Assembly: GCF_963668085.1 (NCBI RefSeq)
Contig: NZ_OY764059.1
Location: 496,001 to 560,000, forward strand
Direction of reading: 5' to 3'
DNA length: 64,000 nucleotides
DNA from: an uncultured Ilyobacter sp.
Lineage (GTDB): Bacteria > Fusobacteriota > Fusobacteriia > Fusobacteriales > Fusobacteriaceae
Shown here: positions 9,518 through 17,571 of the stretch, one piece after another
Numbering within the stretch: the first letter of the stretch is position 1
Layout: each line of letters begins with the position of its first letter
The notes under the pieces: model-generated
The model's database searches: none
Told to the model about the DNA's origin: nothing
Seen by the model: the letters and a program-made list of their open reading frames with translations, nothing else
Position numbers and translations under genes: made by a program

Positions 9518-10597
9518 ATGAGTAAAATTAAATTTGCGCTAGTTGGATGTGGTAGGATAGTAAAAAAACATGTGGAGGCGTTAAACGAGATAGACGATGC
9601 TGAATTAGTAGCACTTTGCGACTCAGTAGAGGAAAAAGCGAAAAAGGCATCTGAAATGGCAGGAGGTATAAACTACTATACGTCTTATGATGAAATGCTA
9701 CAAAACGAGGAGGTAGATGTCGTGAACATACTAACTCCGAGTGGGCAACATCCTAAACACACAATAGATATAGTAAAAAGATATAAAAAGCATATCGTTT
9801 GTGAAAAACCGATGGCTTTAAAATTAGAAGATGCCGATGAAATGATAAGAACTTGTGACGAATATGGAGTAAGATTATTTGTAGTAAAGCAAAATAGATA
9901 CAATTTACCTGTTCAAAAAGCAAGAGAAGCATTGGAAGAAGGAAAGTTTGGTAAAATTACAATGGGGACAGTAAGAGTCAGATGGGCAAGGCATGAACAG
10001 TATTATGCTCAAGATGATTGGAGAGGAACTTGGGAGTTAGATGGAGGGGTAATTACCAACCAAGCTTCCCATCATATCGATTTGCTTGAGTGGATGCTGG
10101 GAGAGCCTGTTTCAGTTATGGCAAAAACCGAAACATATCTTGCTGATATAGAGGCAGATGATACAGCTGCAGCAATAATAAAATTTAAAAGTGGAGCTTT
10201 AGGAATAATAGAGGCTACTACAGCTACAAGACCTATAAATTTAGAAGGTTCGCTTTCAATATTGGGAGAAAAAGGAACGATAGTTATAGGTGGGTTTGCG
10301 GTAAATAAGATGGAAACTTGGAGATTTGAAGATGAAACAGAGGAAGATAGTAAAAAAATATTAGATGAATTTGCAGAGATGCCACCTAACGTATATGGTT
10401 TTGGTCATAAGAGGTATATAGAACACGTGATGGACTGTATAAGAAATAATAAGAAAGCATTGGTTGATGGACTGGAAGGAAGAAAATCGATAGAGCTTAT
10501 AAATGCAATGTATGAGTCATCGGAAACAGGAGAGGAAGTCTTTTTAAACTTTAATCCTAAGCGTTCGAGATTGGGGCATAAAAATGGCAGAAAATAA
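9518..10597 (+). CDS. wbpB: UDP-GlcNAc-uronate 3-dehydrogenase (WbpB/WlbA-like)
   Basis: A Gfo/Idh/MocA-family NAD-dependent oxidoreductase of 359 residues. The Rossmann motif ALVGCGRI lies at residues 7-14, the EKP motif at 96-98 has the catalytic Lys97, and DGGVITNQASHHIDLLEW at about 175-192 contains the conserved His and Asp. In the WbpB family this oxidises C3 of UDP-GlcNAc-uronate to the 3-keto sugar, working as a pair with the WbpE aminotransferase. ATG 9518, with AGGGGG just upstream, is preferred over an in-frame TTG at 9497 lying inside the previous gene. It overlaps wbpD by 14 bases. Confidence 0.88.
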   Translation: MSKIKFALVGCGRIVKKHVEALNEIDDAELVALCDSVEEKAKKASEMAGGINYYTSYDEMLQNEEVDVVNILTPSGQHPKHTIDIVKRYKKHIVCEKPMALKLEDADEMIRTCDEYGVRLFVVKQNRYNLPVQKAREALEEGKFGKITMGTVRVRWARHEQYYAQDDWRGTWELDGGVITNQASHHIDLLEWMLGEPVSVMAKTETYLADIEADDTAAAIIKFKSGALGIIEATTATRPINLEGSLSILGEKGTIVIGGFAVNKMETWRFEDETEEDSKKILDEFAEMPPNVYGFGHKRYIEHVMDCIRNNKKALVDGLEGRKSIELINAMYESSETGEEVFLNFNPKRSRLGHKNGRK

Positions 10598-11204
10598 TTT
10601 CGTAAAGATGTATAAAAATGTTAAATTAGGTGAAAATGTAGTTATTGAAGAGTTTTGTGTTATTGGTAAACCTCCAAGAGGAAAAGAAGATGGAGAATTA
10701 GAGACCATAATAGGAGATCACTCTGTAATTCGAAGTGGTACAGTGATATATGCTGGGAATAAAATAGGTAATAATTTTAATACAGGGCATAATGTAGTAA
10801 TCAGAGAAGAGAGTGAGATAGGTAATGATGTAAGTGTAGGGACTTTATCGTGTATAGAACATCATATAAAAATAGAGGATGAAGTAAGGATCCATTCTCA
10901 GGTTTTTATACCAGAATTTACAGTAATTAAAAAAAATGCGTGGATAGGGCCAAGTGTGGTAGTAACAAATGCAAAATATCCTAGAAGTAAAAATGTAAAA
11001 GATAATTTAATTGGTGCTTATATAGAAGAAAACGTTAAAATAGGAGCTAACGTAACAACTTTACCAGGTATAAAAATAGGAAAGAATGCTCTTATTGGGT
11101 CAGGGACTTTGGTAAGTAAAGATGTTAATGAAAATGATGTAGTAGTAGGAAATCCTTGTAAAAAAATCCAAGATATAAGAAATATAGATGCTTATAGAAA
11201 ATAG
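10584..11204 (+). CDS. wbpD: UDP-3-amino-uronate N-acetyltransferase (WbpD/WlbB-like)
   Basis: A 206-residue left-handed beta-helix acetyltransferase built of hexapeptide repeats (VKLGENVVIEEFCVIG, EIGNDVSVGTLSCIEHH, VKIGANVTTLPGIKIGKN). The section AWIGPSVVVTNAKYPR is characteristic of WbpD-type N-acetyltransferases, which acetylate the 3-amino group made by WbpE using acetyl-CoA. The start overlaps wbpB by 14 bases, implying translational coupling. The stop is 11 bases before wbpE. Placement between the dehydrogenase and the aminotransferase supports the assignment over a generic maltose or galactoside acetyltransferase. Confidence 0.87.
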   Translation: MAENNFVKMYKNVKLGENVVIEEFCVIGKPPRGKEDGELETIIGDHSVIRSGTVIYAGNKIGNNFNTGHNVVIREESEIGNDVSVGTLSCIEHHIKIEDEVRIHSQVFIPEFTVIKKNAWIGPSVVVTNAKYPRSKNVKDNLIGAYIEENVKIGANVTTLPGIKIGKNALIGSGTLVSKDVNENDVVVGNPCKKIQDIRNIDAYRK

Positions 11205-11215
11205 GGGGAAATAAC

Positions 11216-12325
11216 TTGAAAAAGATACCATTAATGAATTTAAAAGATTGTTTTGCAGATATATATGATGAAGTGATGGATAAGATGAAAGAACTAGTTG
11301 ACAATACTAGATTTATTGGTGGAGCTGAAATTGAACTCTTTGAAAAAGAGTTTGCTCAATATTGCCATACAGAGTATGCTGTTGGATGTTCAAATGGAAC
11401 TGATGCTATAGAAATTGCTTTAAGGACATTAGGGGTAGGACATGGAGATATTGTTTTAGTCCCTGCAAATAGTTTTATAGCTACAGCAGAAGCGGTTATA
11501 AATGTAGATGCAGATGTTGAATTTATAGATGTAGAGGATGAATATTATACGATAGATGTAGAAAAACTTAAAATATATTTAGAAGAAAATAAAGAGAAGA
11601 ATATTAAGGCAATAATACCTGTACATTTATATGGTCAAATGGCAGATATGCCTGAAATAATGAAGATAGCTGAAGAATATGGTTTAAAAGTAATCGAAGA
11701 TTCGGCCCAAGCACATGGAGCAGAAATAAATGGGAAAAGGCCTGGAGAATATGGAGATTTTGCTACATTCAGTTTTTATCCGGGTAAAAATTTAGGAGCA
11801 TTTGGAGATGCGGGAGCATTGGTAACTAATTATAAAGAACTTTATGAGAAAGCTAGGATGCTAGTAAATCATGGTAGAAAACCTGGAGTAAAATATGAAC
11901 ATGAAATAGTAGGATATAATAAAAGAATAGATACTTTACAAGCAGCTGTTTTAAGAATAAAGTTAAAGCATCTTGAAAAATGGACAGATATGAGGAGAGA
12001 AAAAGTAAAGTATTATTTGGAATTACTAAAAAATAATAATAATATAATTCTGCCAAAATTAAGGAGAAATTCTAATCCTGTATGGCACTTATTTGTAATA
12101 AGAGTAGATGATAGAAATAACTTACAGAAAAAATTACAAGAAAATGGAATTTCTTCAGGGATACACTATCCAATTGCTTTACATATGCAACCTGCATATA
12201 GGTATAAGGGATATGTAAAAGGTGATTTTCCAGTTGCAGAAAAACATGCAAAGGAAATATTAAGCTTACCATTATGGCCAGAAATTGAAAAATCGTCAAT
12301 AAAAGAAATATGCGATAGATTATAG
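11216..12325 (+). CDS. wbpE: PLP-dependent sugar 3-aminotransferase (WbpE/WlbC-like)
   Basis: A DegT/DnrJ/EryC1 aminotransferase of 369 residues. The cofactor Lys is Lys191 in FSFYPGKNLGAFGDAG, the pyridine-binding Asp lies in VIEDSAQAHGA (about 162), and SNGTDAIEIALR near 59-70 contacts phosphate. In the WbpB-D-E pathway it transfers an amino group from glutamate to the 3-keto uronate. The start is TTG 11216 after AGGGGGAA. All three pathway enzymes are intact, in contrast to many neighbours. The first enzyme, UDP-GlcNAc 6-dehydrogenase (WbpA), is not in the window. Confidence 0.9.
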   Translation: MKKIPLMNLKDCFADIYDEVMDKMKELVDNTRFIGGAEIELFEKEFAQYCHTEYAVGCSNGTDAIEIALRTLGVGHGDIVLVPANSFIATAEAVINVDADVEFIDVEDEYYTIDVEKLKIYLEENKEKNIKAIIPVHLYGQMADMPEIMKIAEEYGLKVIEDSAQAHGAEINGKRPGEYGDFATFSFYPGKNLGAFGDAGALVTNYKELYEKARMLVNHGRKPGVKYEHEIVGYNKRIDTLQAAVLRIKLKHLEKWTDMRREKVKYYLELLKNNNNIILPKLRRNSNPVWHLFVIRVDDRNNLQKKLQENGISSGIHYPIALHMQPAYRYKGYVKGDFPVAEKHAKEILSLPLWPEIEKSSIKEICDRL

Positions 12326-12334
12326 GGGTAGAAT

Positions 12335-12512
12335 ATGAAAATAAGTGTAGTAGCATCACATTTTTATCCTAATATAAACGCTGGGACAATAAGCATTTCT
12401 TCTTTTTTAAAGGAGTGAGTTAAAGATAAAGATTTAAAAATAACAGTTTATCCTTTTGAAAAAGAGAATGGAAATGAAGAAGTTAAAAAATTACTTAAAA
12501 ATAAAAATTTTT
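12335..12512 (+). pseudogene. Glycosyltransferase N-terminus, stop codon and IS truncation
   Basis: Begins MKISVVASHFYPNINAG at an ATG with a GGGGTAG site 4 bases after wbpE's neighbourhood, the typical opening of a GT4 glycosyltransferase. An in-frame TGA at 12416-12418 interrupts it. The same frame goes on (VKDKDLKITVYPFEKENGN) until the IS256-family terminal repeat starts at 12513. The rest of the gene was not found on the other side of the IS cluster, where unrelated sequence begins. It was probably the next gene of the wbpBDE operon before insertion. Confidence 0.75.
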
Positions 12513-12650
12513 CGAGGGTTTCCCGAATTTAGTGTAAATTTAATATGACCTTCCTAGTCATTAGAAGTATAATCTTGGATAGGTTACAATATGTTGGACA
12601 GTTTTCTTAAGGTCATGTAAAATAAAATATAAAACCAAAGGAGAATAATC

Positions 12651-12947
12651 ATGACCATATCAAACCAGAAGAGAAAACGTCGTACCTACACAGATGAATT
12701 TAAAAATCAATTAGTTCTATTGCATCTAAATGGAAAGCGTAAATGTGATATCGTAAGAGAATATGATATCTCTGCCTCATTATTAAATAAATGGATAAAC
12801 CAATCTGAAACTAGTGGCTCTTTTAATGGAAAAGATAATCGTACCCCTGAAGAACAAGAACTTATTGAACTTCGTAAGCGAAATAAGCAGCTTGAAATGG
12901 AGAATGATATTTTAAAGCAGGCGGCGCTGATTTTAGGACGAAAGTAA
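12651..12947 (+). CDS. IS3-family transposase OrfA (copy 2)
   Basis: A 98-residue helix-turn-helix plus coiled-coil protein, identical residue for residue to that at 6183-6479. It starts at ATG after AAAGGAG and its stop lies two bases before the orfB GTG. It provides DNA binding for the element's transposition. Confidence 0.95.
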   Translation: MTISNQKRKRRTYTDEFKNQLVLLHLNGKRKCDIVREYDISASLLNKWINQSETSGSFNGKDNRTPEEQELIELRKRNKQLEMENDILKQAALILGRK

Positions 12948-12949
12948 AT

Positions 12950-13783
12950 GTGATTAAAAATAATATTCACAAATACTCTGTATCAGCAATGTGCCAAGTC
13001 CTTGAGATTTCTAGAAGTATCTATTATTACAAGTCTAAAATTAAAAATAACATCTCTCCTTTAATAGAACTAATCAAAGATATTTTTGAAGAGAGTAGAA
13101 GAAACTATGGAACCAGAAGAATAAAATTTGAGCTTTTTAAACTGGGACATAAAATTTCCAGAAGACGAATAAGCTCAATCATGAAACAAAATGGGTTGGT
13201 ATCAAAATATATAATCGCAAATTTTAAGCCACATCACGACAAAGTCAATGAAGAAGAGTTGGCTAATTTAGTTGAGCGTAATTTTAACAAAAAGGATCAT
13301 CTACAAGTTGTAGTTAGCGATTTAACCTACGTCAGGGTAGGTAAGGCCTGGAATTATATCTGTGTCTTAATAGATCTTTTTAACAGAGAAATCATAGGTT
13401 ATAGCTCTGGAAAAAACAAAGATGCCCAGTTGGTAGCAAGAGCTTTTTCAAAAGTGAAAGGAAACCTACAAAAGGTTAAAATTTTCCATACGGACCGTGG
13501 AAATGAATTTAATAATCAATTAATAAAAAGAACGCTAGAAACCTTTAATATTAGGCGTTCTTTAAGTATGAAAGGGTGTCCATACGATAATGCAGTGGCA
13601 GAAGCCACCTTCAAAACCATAAAGACGGAATTTATAAATGGAGTTTATTTTGATTCCTTAGAAGAATTAAATTATGAATTATTAGATTATGTTAACTGGT
13701 TTAATAACCACAGAATCCACTCTTCTCTTGGTTATCAAACGCCAGTAGAGTACAGAATGAATAACCTTAAAAAAGTTGTCTAA
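12950..13783 (+). CDS. IS3-family transposase OrfB (copy 2)
   Basis: A 277-residue DDE integrase-core transposase identical to that at 6482-7315, with both catalytic Asp (VVSDLTYV, FHTDRGNEF) and the Glu (AEATFKTIKTEF) in place. It is intact and presumably active. It ends 18 bases before the right terminal repeat edge, beyond which the minus-strand IS256-family transposase fragment starts. Confidence 0.95.
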   Translation: MIKNNIHKYSVSAMCQVLEISRSIYYYKSKIKNNISPLIELIKDIFEESRRNYGTRRIKFELFKLGHKISRRRISSIMKQNGLVSKYIIANFKPHHDKVNEEELANLVERNFNKKDHLQVVVSDLTYVRVGKAWNYICVLIDLFNREIIGYSSGKNKDAQLVARAFSKVKGNLQKVKIFHTDRGNEFNNQLIKRTLETFNIRRSLSMKGCPYDNAVAEATFKTIKTEFINGVYFDSLEELNYELLDYVNWFNNHRIHSSLGYQTPVEYRMNNLKKVV

Positions 13784-13801
13784 AAAAGTGTTGCCATTCC
13801 A

Positions 13802-14443
13802 CTTTCATTTTCACCAATATATAGCCCTAACACTTCTTTTTTACCATCTTTACTAATACCTAAAACAACATAAGCAGCTAATTTTTTTATTACTTTTTCA
13901 TGCCTGACTGAGAAGTGAACCGCATCAATGAAAACGATTGGATATATATCATCTAATGGCCTATTTTTCCACTCCATAATCTCAGGTAAGATCTTGTTAG
14001 TAATGTTAGAAACAAAGCTTTCGCTTACTTCAAACCCATATATTTCTTCAATTTGATCTGAAATTTGTCTGGTAGTTAGTCCTCTAGCATACATTGAAAT
14101 AATCTGATTTTCAATGTGTGATATATCTTTTTGTCGCTTTGGAACGATTAAAGGCTCAAATTGAACTCTCACGGTCCTGCGGAACTGAAAGGTTAATTTC
14201 TCCTTGATGACTTCTAAGTTTCTTACTCTTATGCCCATTCCTAGAATTAGTAGAATCACTAATTTGTCCTTTTTCATGGCCAAGATGTTCATCCGTCTCA
14301 GCTTCAAGCATCTTTTTGATTCCATAGCCAAGTAAGTCTTTTAGAGCTTCTTGTAGATCATCAGTAGATTTAATATCGCAATTTTCAAAAAGAAGATTGA
14401 GAGCCATCTCTCTTTCCGGTATCAATTTGTCTTTTTTTGCCAT
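13802..14443 (-). pseudogene. IS256-family transposase, N-terminal half, frameshifted
   Basis: The minus strand encodes MAKKDKLIPEREMALNLL, the region DEHLGHEKGQISDSTNSRNG and INLSVPQDRE, the standard start of mutator-type transposases. Near 14160 the frame shifts and goes on as FEPLIVPKRQKDISHIE, DDIYPIVFIDAVHFSV (first catalytic Asp) and VLGLYIGENES. It stops at the right edge of IS3 copy 2. The family is normally about 400 residues and roughly 210 are left. Inactive. Confidence 0.88.
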
Positions 14444-14605
14444 AATAAAAAGCCTCCTTAAGATAATATATTTATTACCACAGGAAGCTAATTATTGAAA
14501 TCTATTTACAGACTTTTTTGCACACCCTCGATTTTAAAGTCTTTTATTGGTATAGATTCGTGAAACCATTAGTGTTTATTCTTGGTAAATCTTAAAAATG
14601 TGAAG

Positions 14606-14896
14606 TCAGTATATTTTAAACTCTTTTCCCTCTAAAATACTCTTTTTAAACTCCTCATCAGTAACTTTTTCAAAATGAACTAAATCTACGAAATAGATTA
14701 TCCTGCTTTCTTCTATATCCCACCTTATTAAGTTGATCTCAGTACTGCTAAAATCCCCAAAGACGGCGATATCTATATCGGAATTTTTTTTATAATCTCC
14801 TCTTCCCCTAGAACCAAAAATAACGGCTTTTTCTACCCCGTGCATTATTAATATGGCTCTCAATTCCTCCTCAGATCTTTTTTCTAGTCCAAACAT
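14606..14896 (-). CDS. mntA: MntA-type antitoxin nucleotidyltransferase
   Basis: A 96-residue minimal nucleotidyltransferase. The signature GSRGRGDYKKNSDID at about residues 28-42 fits the GS-x10-D-x-D active site exactly. MntA-type antitoxins AMPylate a Tyr on the partner HEPN toxin to silence it. The start overlaps the toxin gene's stop by one base (TAATG), so the two are co-translated, toxin first. It sits in an IS-rich patch, as mobile toxin-antitoxin modules often do. The older HI0073-like label describes the same family. Confidence 0.85.
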   Translation of the reverse strand: MFGLEKRSEEELRAILIMHGVEKAVIFGSRGRGDYKKNSDIDIAVFGDFSSTEINLIRWDIEESRIIYFVDLVHFEKVTDEEFKKSILEGKEFKIY

Positions 14897-15300
14897 TATT
14901 CTACCTCTTTATCTTTGATATTTAGATAAAAAACCTCTAACGCTCTGTAATATGAGGTTATAATTTTTTTATAGATATTGTCTGAAACCGACTGGGAGTA
15001 AGTGTGGGTCGTGAGATTTCTGTCCTCGATCATATCTATCCACAGTTTTGCATCTTCTATTATGCCGGTAGAAAATCCTGAGCGAATAGTACTCCTAGGA
15101 GCGACAGCTTCTGTAATGCCTTCTGAATTTAAAAAATATTTCATCAATTTCCAGGATAATTCCAGTGTAAATTCAAACCTTTGTATGACACCATCCTTCA
15201 TGGTAGATGAGTTTATAACTTTACTCTCTTCTATAGCCTCTTTTAAACGTTCTAAGGCATTTTTATTGTCAGATAATCTTTCATTCCATCTTTTAGCCAT
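14896..15300 (-). CDS. hepT: HepT-type HEPN toxin (HI0074-like)
   Basis: A 134-residue, mostly helical protein of the nucleotidyltransferase-substrate-binding/HEPN family. The sequence RNLTTHTY near residue 95 fits the R-x4-H-x-Y motif: R and H are the RNase catalytic residues, and the Tyr is the residue AMPylated by MntA. It begins MAKRWNERLSDNKNAL with AAGGAG just upstream of ATG 15300. Encoded immediately upstream of the MntA-like gene with a one-base overlap. Assignment rests on both motifs and the pairing. HI0074-type proteins without proven toxicity exist, so activity is inferred. Confidence 0.82.
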   Translation of the reverse strand: MAKRWNERLSDNKNALERLKEAIEESKVINSSTMKDGVIQRFEFTLELSWKLMKYFLNSEGITEAVAPRSTIRSGFSTGIIEDAKLWIDMIEDRNLTTHTYSQSVSDNIYKKIITSYYRALEVFYLNIKDKEVE

Positions 15301-15504
15301 GACTGTGTCTCCTTTTTATTTTTCTCTTTTATACTATAATTATATCATAAAATCTGAGAAATCTATAAAATCAGTGACAAAAAGGTCTTTTCTTTATCTT
15401 ATAAAAGAGCGGAATATACATAGATCCGTTGTTTTTTTATTTTTACTGTGTTAGAATTTATAGGGCGTGATTGAAAAAGAAAATAAGGAAACCTAAAAGA
15501 GACT

Positions 15505-15580
15505 TTTTAGTCGCAGATTACACAAATTCCCACAGATTTTTAATCCTTATAATCTGTGAAAATCAGCGACAGAGAATACT
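15505..15580. repeat. Dispersed intergenic repeat (CAGATTA type)
   Basis: The gap 15301-15623 contains the HepT promoter region at its left end and this AT-rich block reading GTCGCAGATTACACAAATT, then ATAATCTGTGAAAATCAGCG. The two halves are partly complementary. A related block lies at 19831-19866 (GTCGCAGATTACGCAAATT). No coding potential was recognised. The rest of the gap shows nothing identifiable. Confidence 0.55.
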
Positions 15581-15623
15581 TATTTTAGATTTTTTTATTA
15601 GTTGATATTGGAGTTGAAATATT

Positions 15624-15758
15624 ATGAGTGAATTCCTATACAAAGAATTATCATATAAAATTATAGGGTTAGCTATGGAAGTTCATAGAGAGTTAGGATC
15701 TGGATTTTTAGAAAAATTATATGAAAATGCATTGATGAAGGGAATAAACCTTCCTTAG
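15624..15758 (+). pseudogene. GxxExxY protein, N-terminal fragment
   Basis: Starts at ATG 15624 and encodes MSEFLYKELSYKIIGLAMEV, HRELGSGFLEKLYENAL. This is the opening of the short GxxExxY family (PDDEXK-like, about 125 residues when complete, function not established). After residue 38 the sequence joins IS derivative B and a stop comes at 15756-15758. The C-terminal two thirds are missing. The gene was therefore cut by the insertion or by a later deletion. Confidence 0.75.
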
Positions 15759-16333
15759 TCCTGAGGATAGTGGAGTTACCTAAGTCTACTTATTACTATT
15801 ATAAAGATAAACAGAAAAAATATAAAACAGTAAAACCTAAAAGAGCAGGCGCGAAGCTTAAAGGATATATCTTTTATTTTAAAAGTGAAAAGGTTTCAGA
15901 TGATAAGATCAAAGAACTTTTAAAAAGTCATGATGTAACCAGAGAATGTGCATATGGATATCGAAAGAGAGCTCATGCAGTTAAAAGAGATTGGGGAATA
16001 ATTCTTAATTATAAGAAGTCTTATCGGTTATGCAAAGAATTAAAACTTCTCCGGATGCTACCCATAATAAAAATTCTCATATAGAGTTATTTCATAGTAT
16101 TTTAGAGAGAGAAGTCTTTGGTTACCAGTATTTTGTAAGTTTTCAAGAAGCCTATGAAGAGAGCAGGAATTTATAGAGTTCTATAATACAAAAAGAATCT
16201 ATGGAAGTCTGAAATATATGACTCCTCAGGAATTCTATGATAAATACAAAGGGAAAGAATCGGAGAAATTTAAAATAGCAGCATAAAACACGTAAAATAA
16301 GGAAATAAGTCCAAGAGTTAGGGGGTCAAACCG
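15733..16333 (+). pseudogene. IS3-family element derivative B, orfB remnant
   Basis: It matches derivative A (2040-3165) from GATGAAGGGAATAAACCTTCC on. The first part reads ELPKSTYYYYKDKQKKYK and CAYGYRKRAHAVKRDWGII, then the DDE centre is deleted after ELKLLR. In another frame the tail continues as NKNSHIELFHSILEREVFGYQYF and KYMTPQEFYDKYKGK, with TAA at 16284-16286. The end, GGGGGTCAAACCG at 16321-16333, matches the end of derivative A. orfA is absent. Dead, but it preserves the codons derivative A has lost. Confidence 0.82.
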
Positions 16334-16451
16334 TTACAATACTCCGTTTATAGAGGGATTCAAGATAAATTTATAAAAAAGAGGAATAAAAATTTGAATC
16401 AAAACTGTAAATGGTTTGCACCATTTGATTAGTGGGGTGAAAAATTTAATA

Positions 16452-17571
16452 ATGGATAGTCAAACGAAATATTTCTATATAGATCCCATGTCATATAACA
16501 ATTTGAGTTTATATGATAAGAATTTATTAGAAAATATAGGGCACGGAGATAAGGTATTTTATGCGAATTCAAAATATGAATTTTCAGATAATGAAAAATT
16601 TAAAATAAAAAAAATACAATTATAGTGACTTTTCAAAGGTAAAAAAAATTAGTTATATTTATTCACAAATAAATTTATTAAAAGATATTTATAGAGAAGT
16701 GCCGGATTTAGTTCATTTTCAGTGGTTTAAAGTTCCTAAGCTAGATCTATTTTTTATAAAATTGATAAAAAGAAAAAATATAAAAATTGTTTTTACTGCT
16801 CACAATGTGATGCCACATAATACAGGGAACAAGTATTTTTATGATTTTAAAAAGATTTACGAATTTGTAAACAGGATAGTAGCTCGTACAGATAAAACAA
16901 AGGAAGAAATCATAAGTGTATTTGGAATAAATAGTAATAAAATACAAGTTATACCACATGGTATACTAGATTTAAATGCTTACAAGAATACTCCTTTTAA
17001 ACCTAAGGATACTGCAAAGGACAAAGAAGTTGTATTTTCAATGTTAGGGAATTTGGGGGGATATAAAGAAATAGATTCTCTTATAGATGCCTGGTCGGGG
17101 TTCAATTACTAGACAAATAACAGCCGGATAAAGCTGTTAATAGCAGGAAAAGGAAATGTGGATTTTTCTAAATTAAATGGTTTAAAAAATGTAATTATTG
17201 AAAATAGATTTTTGACAAATGAAGAATTTGAAAATTATTTAGATCTATCGGATGTTGTATTACTTCCTTATAGTAAAATATCGCAAAGCGGAATTTTACT
17301 ATCGTTAATCTCAAAACGAAAGCCGATCTTGGTAAGCAACCTAGAAGGTCTAAAAGAACCTTTTAAATTTGGGAAAGTAGGCTGGATATTGGAGGAGTTA
17401 TCGTCTAAAAATTTGGCTAAAAAATTAGAAGAAATTTCAAGGAATTTACAGGAAATAGAGGAAATAAAAAAATCAAAAGTATGGAACAAACTAGATGAGT
17501 ATTATGATTGGAAATCTATAGGCGAAAAAACAACAAAAATGTATAAAGAGGTAATTTATAATGAAAAATAA
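16452..17571 (+). pseudogene. Glycosyltransferase (GT-B), one frameshift and one stop
   Basis: The start MDSQTKYFYIDPMSYNNLSL at ATG 16452 is typical of a group of polysaccharide glycosyltransferases. The frame breaks near 16618-16621 (IKKIQ then YSDFSKVKKISYIY in the next frame). It goes on through VPDLVHFQWFKVPKLDLFF, FTAHNVMPHNTG and VFSMLGNLGGYKEID, and meets a TAG at 17110-17112. The same frame resumes (LLIAGKGNVDFSKL, DVVLLPYSKISQSGI) to a stop at 17571. With two lesions it is probably inactive. It would have been about 370 residues and overlaps the next gene by 11 bases. Confidence 0.82.

Larger units (their letters stand above)
12577..13801 (+). mobile_element. IS3-family (IS150-like) insertion sequence, copy 2
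   Basis: A second complete 1,225-bp copy of the element at 6109-7333, with the same termini (GGATAGG at left, CCATTCCA at right). It is inserted in the IS256-family remnant. The immediate flanks both read CTT (12574-12576 and 13802-13804), which may be a 3-bp duplication. Because the host element has lost DNA at this point, that match could be chance. Two identical copies in the same orientation 6.5 kb apart can recombine to delete the genes between them, including wbpB-D-E. Confidence 0.93.
12513..14530 (-). mobile_element. IS256-family (mutator-type) element remnant, interrupted
   Basis: The two ends carry matching inverted repeats: CGAGGGTTTCCCGAATTTAG at 12513 and, read inward from 14530 on the minus strand, CGAGGGTGTGCAAAAAAGTC, with GTAAAT also shared further in. 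The transposase N-terminal half lies at 13802-14443 on the minus strand. IS3-family copy 2 (12577-13801) sits inside, and only about 64 bp of the far end survive beyond it, so roughly half the transposase gene has been deleted. No clear target duplication flanks the remnant. Confidence 0.8.

Noticed and set aside
12574..13804. CTT as a certain target duplication of IS3 copy 2
   Set aside because: The host IS256 element has lost DNA at this site, so the 3-base match may be accidental. It is reported as possible only.
15002..15454. Plus-strand open frame opposite the HepT gene
   Set aside because: It is the antisense of a well-supported gene with catalytic motifs, and has no independent support.
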